Positions 62,059 through 64,000 of a stretch of DNA of 64,000 nt are shown piece by piece. A program made the translations under genes and the position numbers. Each line of letters starts with the position of its first letter. Within the stretch, counting starts at the first letter, position 1. Source of the stretch: Pseudomaricurvus alkylphenolicus (GTDB lineage Bacteria; Pseudomonadota; Gammaproteobacteria; Pseudomonadales; Cellvibrionaceae); assembly GCF_011683955.1 (NCBI RefSeq), contig NZ_JAAQPI010000001.1, positions 248,001 through 312,000 of the forward strand. Direction: 5' to 3'. The notes under the pieces were generated by a model that saw only the letters and a program-made list of their open reading frames with translations, did not search any database and was not told where the DNA came from.

Positions 62059-63927
62059 TTACATCTCGAAGGCGTAATCGGCTCGATCGTCTTTAAACGC
62101 ATCGTTTAAAGGAGTAGGAGCAGAACTTGAGCTGATGATCGGCAAGCTGATTCTAAAGGCGTCATCCCCTCCCAGTGACAAGGATACATTTGCAGAGGGA
62201 TCATACGCAGGCATATCGTAGCTCTCCCTATCGGAGCAGGATAGCGTCATCCGAATTCGGTGACCGGCTTCTATTCGACGGCTGATGGCAAACATGTCCA
62301 GCTCCACTTTCATCTCTTCCCCTGGCTTAACAGGCAGGCTATCAACCTTGTTTTCGGAGTGCCAGTGGGTTTCAATATTCGGCCATGCTGGCTTGCTCAC
62401 TTTACGGTGTTTTAGATTCAGTAAACCCTCAGTCAAATAGTGTGCTTTTCCGGCCGAATCGATCTCTTCCAGAGTGACGATAATCGCCAGATCCGTTTGA
62501 TCACAACTTAGTCGAAGCTCGACAGATGGCACTCCCGTTATGTCAACTGCTTCCTTCATCGCTTCACTGGTAAAACTCAAGGCTTGTTCCGCACGCTCAT
62601 CCAGGTGTGGATAGTTCAGACGCATGGCATGGAACATATAAGGCGTTCTGGTTGCCAATCCGTTACTGAGAACATGATTGACCTTATGGTCCCGTCGGCT
62701 GGGCTCAGGACACTGCGGTGTCAAGGTTCCGTCCGGCTGTGCAAACAGCAGCATGTCCTCTGTGTCTACCAGCGGCCATGATGATGCCTTATGCCATTCT
62801 TTGTAGCCGTCGGAAGCGTCGGTACTGTAATGAATGGGAGATTCATCCATGATGCCATTGTCAATACCCTTCAACCAATAGTCGAACCATCGCAGCGGTT
62901 CAAAGCCAAATTCGAACTGGCTATGTGTCCAGGGGCCAATCAGGATCTTCTTGGGCACCTTCAGCGCTTGATAAAGACTCCATTGGTCGTTAACAAACGT
63001 CATATCCCACCATCCACCCACAATGTAAATGGGGCAACCTGCCGCATTGACCTGGTCAATCTTTTGCCAGTGGCTTTGCAATTCTCCACAAGTCGAGTCG
63101 ATCAGATGAGGAAACGACTTCTTCAAATTCTCTATGTCTTCATCCAGAAACTCAGAAAGTGATGGAGCGCCATCTTCACTGACTTCATCATCCGGATAGT
63201 ATTCTGCCGCTTCGGCCCGCGCCTGGTCTCGCAGCAGCTCGCCATCGGGACCATCGACGGGCGAGGCGGGTTCGGATCGATCCTGTCCCTGGCGCATCAA
63301 GCTCCAACCCTTGAGAAAGCCAGAGAGTCTGACACCATTGTAGAACTGAGCATTTCTGGAGGTTGTCAACGCCATGGGCATCAAGCAAGCTGGAGGCACC
63401 GTGTTGGACTCAGCGGCAGCTGCCGCAGTCTCAATCTGTACAAATGCCTCCCACGATCGCCCCCACATACCCACCTTATCAGTCGACCATGGTTGTTTGC
63501 TGATCCAGTCGATCACGTCTGCCAGGTCCCGGCCCATTTCGACGCCGGTATTCTTGCCGAAAGATGCCCCTGTACCACGAAAATCAACGGATACGAAGTT
63601 GTAACCATGATCGACAAGAATCTTGGCGTTGGGGGCAAGTTCATAGGGTGTTATGATCGATCCGACTTCGTATCTTTCCAGGATCTTCAAGCGTCCGACA
63701 TCATAGAAGTTGGATTCTCCTTTTTTGAAAGAACGCCGATATCCGGTGCCTCGAACCACAGTTGGCCGCGCTCCGCCCAAAGCCTTTCCATCCCTGGCGG
63801 GATGAAGGATGTCCACGGCGATACGCGTGCCATCGCGCACGCTTACGTACTCCGAGGTACGTACATAGCCATTTGTCTCGATATTGCTGTAGCCTGAATA
63901 AGTGCCGATAAGAGAACTCTTGCTCAT
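62059..63927 (-). CDS. CocE/NonD family hydrolase (X-Pro dipeptidyl-peptidase S15-like)
   Basis: 622 residues from the ATG at 63927 (TTG at 63933 also open). The alpha/beta domain has VSVDFRGTGAS, nucleophile S158 in MWGRSWEAF (Glu follows where Gly is usual), Asp in GGWWDMTFVND near 345, and His in GPWTHSQFEF near 375. The C-terminal beta-sandwich (~430-620) with RRIEAGHRIRMTLSCSD is typical. Members hydrolyse esters such as cocaine or X-Pro peptides. It is the start of the last minus-strand operon; only 73 bp upstream lie in the window, so its promoter cannot be judged. Confidence 0.82.
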   Translation of the reverse strand: MSKSSLIGTYSGYSNIETNGYVRTSEYVSVRDGTRIAVDILHPARDGKALGGARPTVVRGTGYRRSFKKGESNFYDVGRLKILERYEVGSIITPYELAPNAKILVDHGYNFVSVDFRGTGASFGKNTGVEMGRDLADVIDWISKQPWSTDKVGMWGRSWEAFVQIETAAAAAESNTVPPACLMPMALTTSRNAQFYNGVRLSGFLKGWSLMRQGQDRSEPASPVDGPDGELLRDQARAEAAEYYPDDEVSEDGAPSLSEFLDEDIENLKKSFPHLIDSTCGELQSHWQKIDQVNAAGCPIYIVGGWWDMTFVNDQWSLYQALKVPKKILIGPWTHSQFEFGFEPLRWFDYWLKGIDNGIMDESPIHYSTDASDGYKEWHKASSWPLVDTEDMLLFAQPDGTLTPQCPEPSRRDHKVNHVLSNGLATRTPYMFHAMRLNYPHLDERAEQALSFTSEAMKEAVDITGVPSVELRLSCDQTDLAIIVTLEEIDSAGKAHYLTEGLLNLKHRKVSKPAWPNIETHWHSENKVDSLPVKPGEEMKVELDMFAISRRIEAGHRIRMTLSCSDRESYDMPAYDPSANVSLSLGGDDAFRISLPIISSSSAPTPLNDAFKDDRADYAFEM

Positions 63928-64000
63928 ATACAAACCTGATCTTGTTCAAAAGTGATAATAATTTTCGACCTCACGGTCTTTTTTTCTCTTGACCTAATCT

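Noticed and set aside
1-64000. tRNA/rRNA genes, CRISPR arrays, insertion sequences or prophage genes
   Set aside because: No cloverleaf-like or rRNA-like segment, regularly spaced repeats, transposase or integrase gene could be seen on either strand.

Overview
The window is a gene-dense catabolic region (genes on both strands, clear Shine-Dalgarno sites, no rRNA, tRNA, phage, insertion sequence or CRISPR array seen). Many TonB-dependent receptors, two acyclic-terpene-utilization (Atu) operons, acyl-CoA metabolism and an N-methylglutamate-synthase set suggest a gammaproteobacterium, probably an aerobic, possibly marine, heterotroph. This taxonomic call is an inference from gene content, not from a marker gene.

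Layout. (1) 1-6805, + strand: the end of an Atu operon (end of atuA, atuC, atuE, atuF, acyl-CoA ligase). (2) 7033-16255: a 'type A' module made of an acyl-CoA ligase, a TonB receptor, a beta-lactamase-fold esterase, an alpha/beta hydrolase, a small membrane protein and an M24-fold protein, with a divergent PchR-like AraC regulator. (3) 16306-23856: a 'type B' module made of amidase, HSD10-like dehydrogenase, SnoaL-like protein, beta-lactamase-fold esterase and TonB receptor, with a divergent AraC regulator. (4) 23870-38084: another AraC regulator divergent from a second, complete Atu operon (atuA, atuC, acyl-CoA dehydrogenase, GST, atuE, atuF) that runs on into thiolase, FadJ-like multienzyme and a second acyl-CoA dehydrogenase. 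(5) 38213-43808: an XRE-cupin regulator divergent from gmaS/glnT-like, mgsA, mgsB and mgsC genes, followed by 350 bp of remnants of purU, folD and a sarcosine-oxidase alpha gene. (6) 43822-50308: a second type B module. (7) 50354-60003: a second type A module with two HSL-family esterases, two SnoaL-like proteins, ligase, carboxylesterase and TonB receptor. (8) 59992-63927: more hydrolases (PF00756 esterase, alpha/beta hydrolase, CocE/NonD hydrolase).

How the genes could work together. The four receptor modules look like uptake units. An outer-membrane receptor imports an unknown amphipathic compound, esterases, amidase and hydrolases cut ester or amide bonds, CoA ligases activate the freed acids, and the Atu and Fad enzymes carboxylate and beta-oxidise methyl-branched (isoprenoid-like) chains. 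Each receptor stands beside its own AraC regulator. Receptors and regulators fall into two matched subfamilies (A and B), so they appear to have been duplicated as pairs. Three type A promoters share a -10 box and an upstream motif at constant spacing, which I read as the operator of the type A regulators. The substrate is not known from the sequence.
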